Origin: Aquabacter cavernae
Lineage (GTDB): Bacteria > Pseudomonadota > Alphaproteobacteria > Rhizobiales > Xanthobacteraceae
Length of the DNA stretch: 64,000 nt
Reading direction: 5' to 3'
Assembly: GCF_003993795.1 (NCBI RefSeq)
Contig: NZ_RWKV01000008.1
Coordinates: forward strand, 1,178,001 to 1,242,000
Part shown: positions 63,987 through 64,000 of the stretch, piece by piece
Numbering within the stretch: position 1 is the first letter of the stretch
How the letters are laid out: the number at the start of each line of letters is the position of its first letter
Notes under the pieces: generated by a model
Databases searched by the model: none
What the model was told of the DNA's origin: nothing
The model's input: only the letters and a program-made list of their open reading frames with translations
Program-made: the position numbers and the translations under genes

Positions 63987-64000
63987 CGGGCCTCCGCCGC

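Overview
The window looks like chromosome from a high-GC alphaproteobacterium of the Hyphomicrobiales, most likely near Xanthobacter/Azorhizobium. That placement is inference. It rests on an imuA-imuB-dnaE2 cassette behind a direct-repeat SOS box (GTTC-N7-GTTC), a complete fixNOQP-fixGHIS type cbb3 oxidase locus behind a FixK/FNR box, an Entner-Doudoroff dehydratase, and codon use strongly biased to G/C at third positions. There is no rRNA operon, insertion sequence, phage or CRISPR array. Two tRNA genes are present (Gln-TTG and Glu-TTC).

Layout: 0-7 kb holds an SOS-regulated mutagenesis region (a small gene with its own SOS box, a perfect 60-bp tandem duplication, then imuA-imuB-dnaE2 on the minus strand). 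7-13.3 kb is minus-strand metabolism and transport: tRNA-Gln, an enoyl-CoA hydratase-like protein, a TauE/SafE exporter with its TIGR02186 partner, an MBL-fold hydrolase and edd. 13.5-23.8 kb is plus strand: a GAF-GGDEF cyclase, then ccoNOQP, ccoGHIS and, overlapping ccoS, an MFS protein carrying the Met/His signature of the copper importer CcoA. 23.8-29.2 kb returns to the minus strand: a 72-aa protein, a class A beta-lactamase, an aldo/keto reductase, a benzoylformate decarboxylase-like enzyme and a lipoprotein hydrolase.

29.5-36 kb is the most interesting locus. It encodes a 1331-aa single-module synthetase with the Pls/PosA layout (adenylation, carrier, membrane helices, three tandem left-handed beta-helix domains). 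A basic amino acid transporter of the ArcD type and a GTGA-overlapped Sfp-type phosphopantetheinyl transferase follow. Together they read as a self-contained pathway for a homopolymer of a basic amino acid. A 7TM histidine kinase and response regulator lie just downstream.

39-56 kb is a cell-surface and secretion region: a leaderless sedolisin-type protease with a C-terminal DUF4114 domain, and two huge paralogous glycine-rich autotransporters (about 2080 and 2160 aa) flanking an XRE-family regulator. 56-61 kb carries an RND efflux pump and its adaptor behind an AT-rich control region with two palindromes. 61-64 kb is housekeeping: tRNA-Glu, glyoxalase I, a sirtuin, a double cold-shock-domain protein and a DUF192 protein.

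Assignments come from reading translated sequence by eye. No database search was run, and domain boundaries are approximate.
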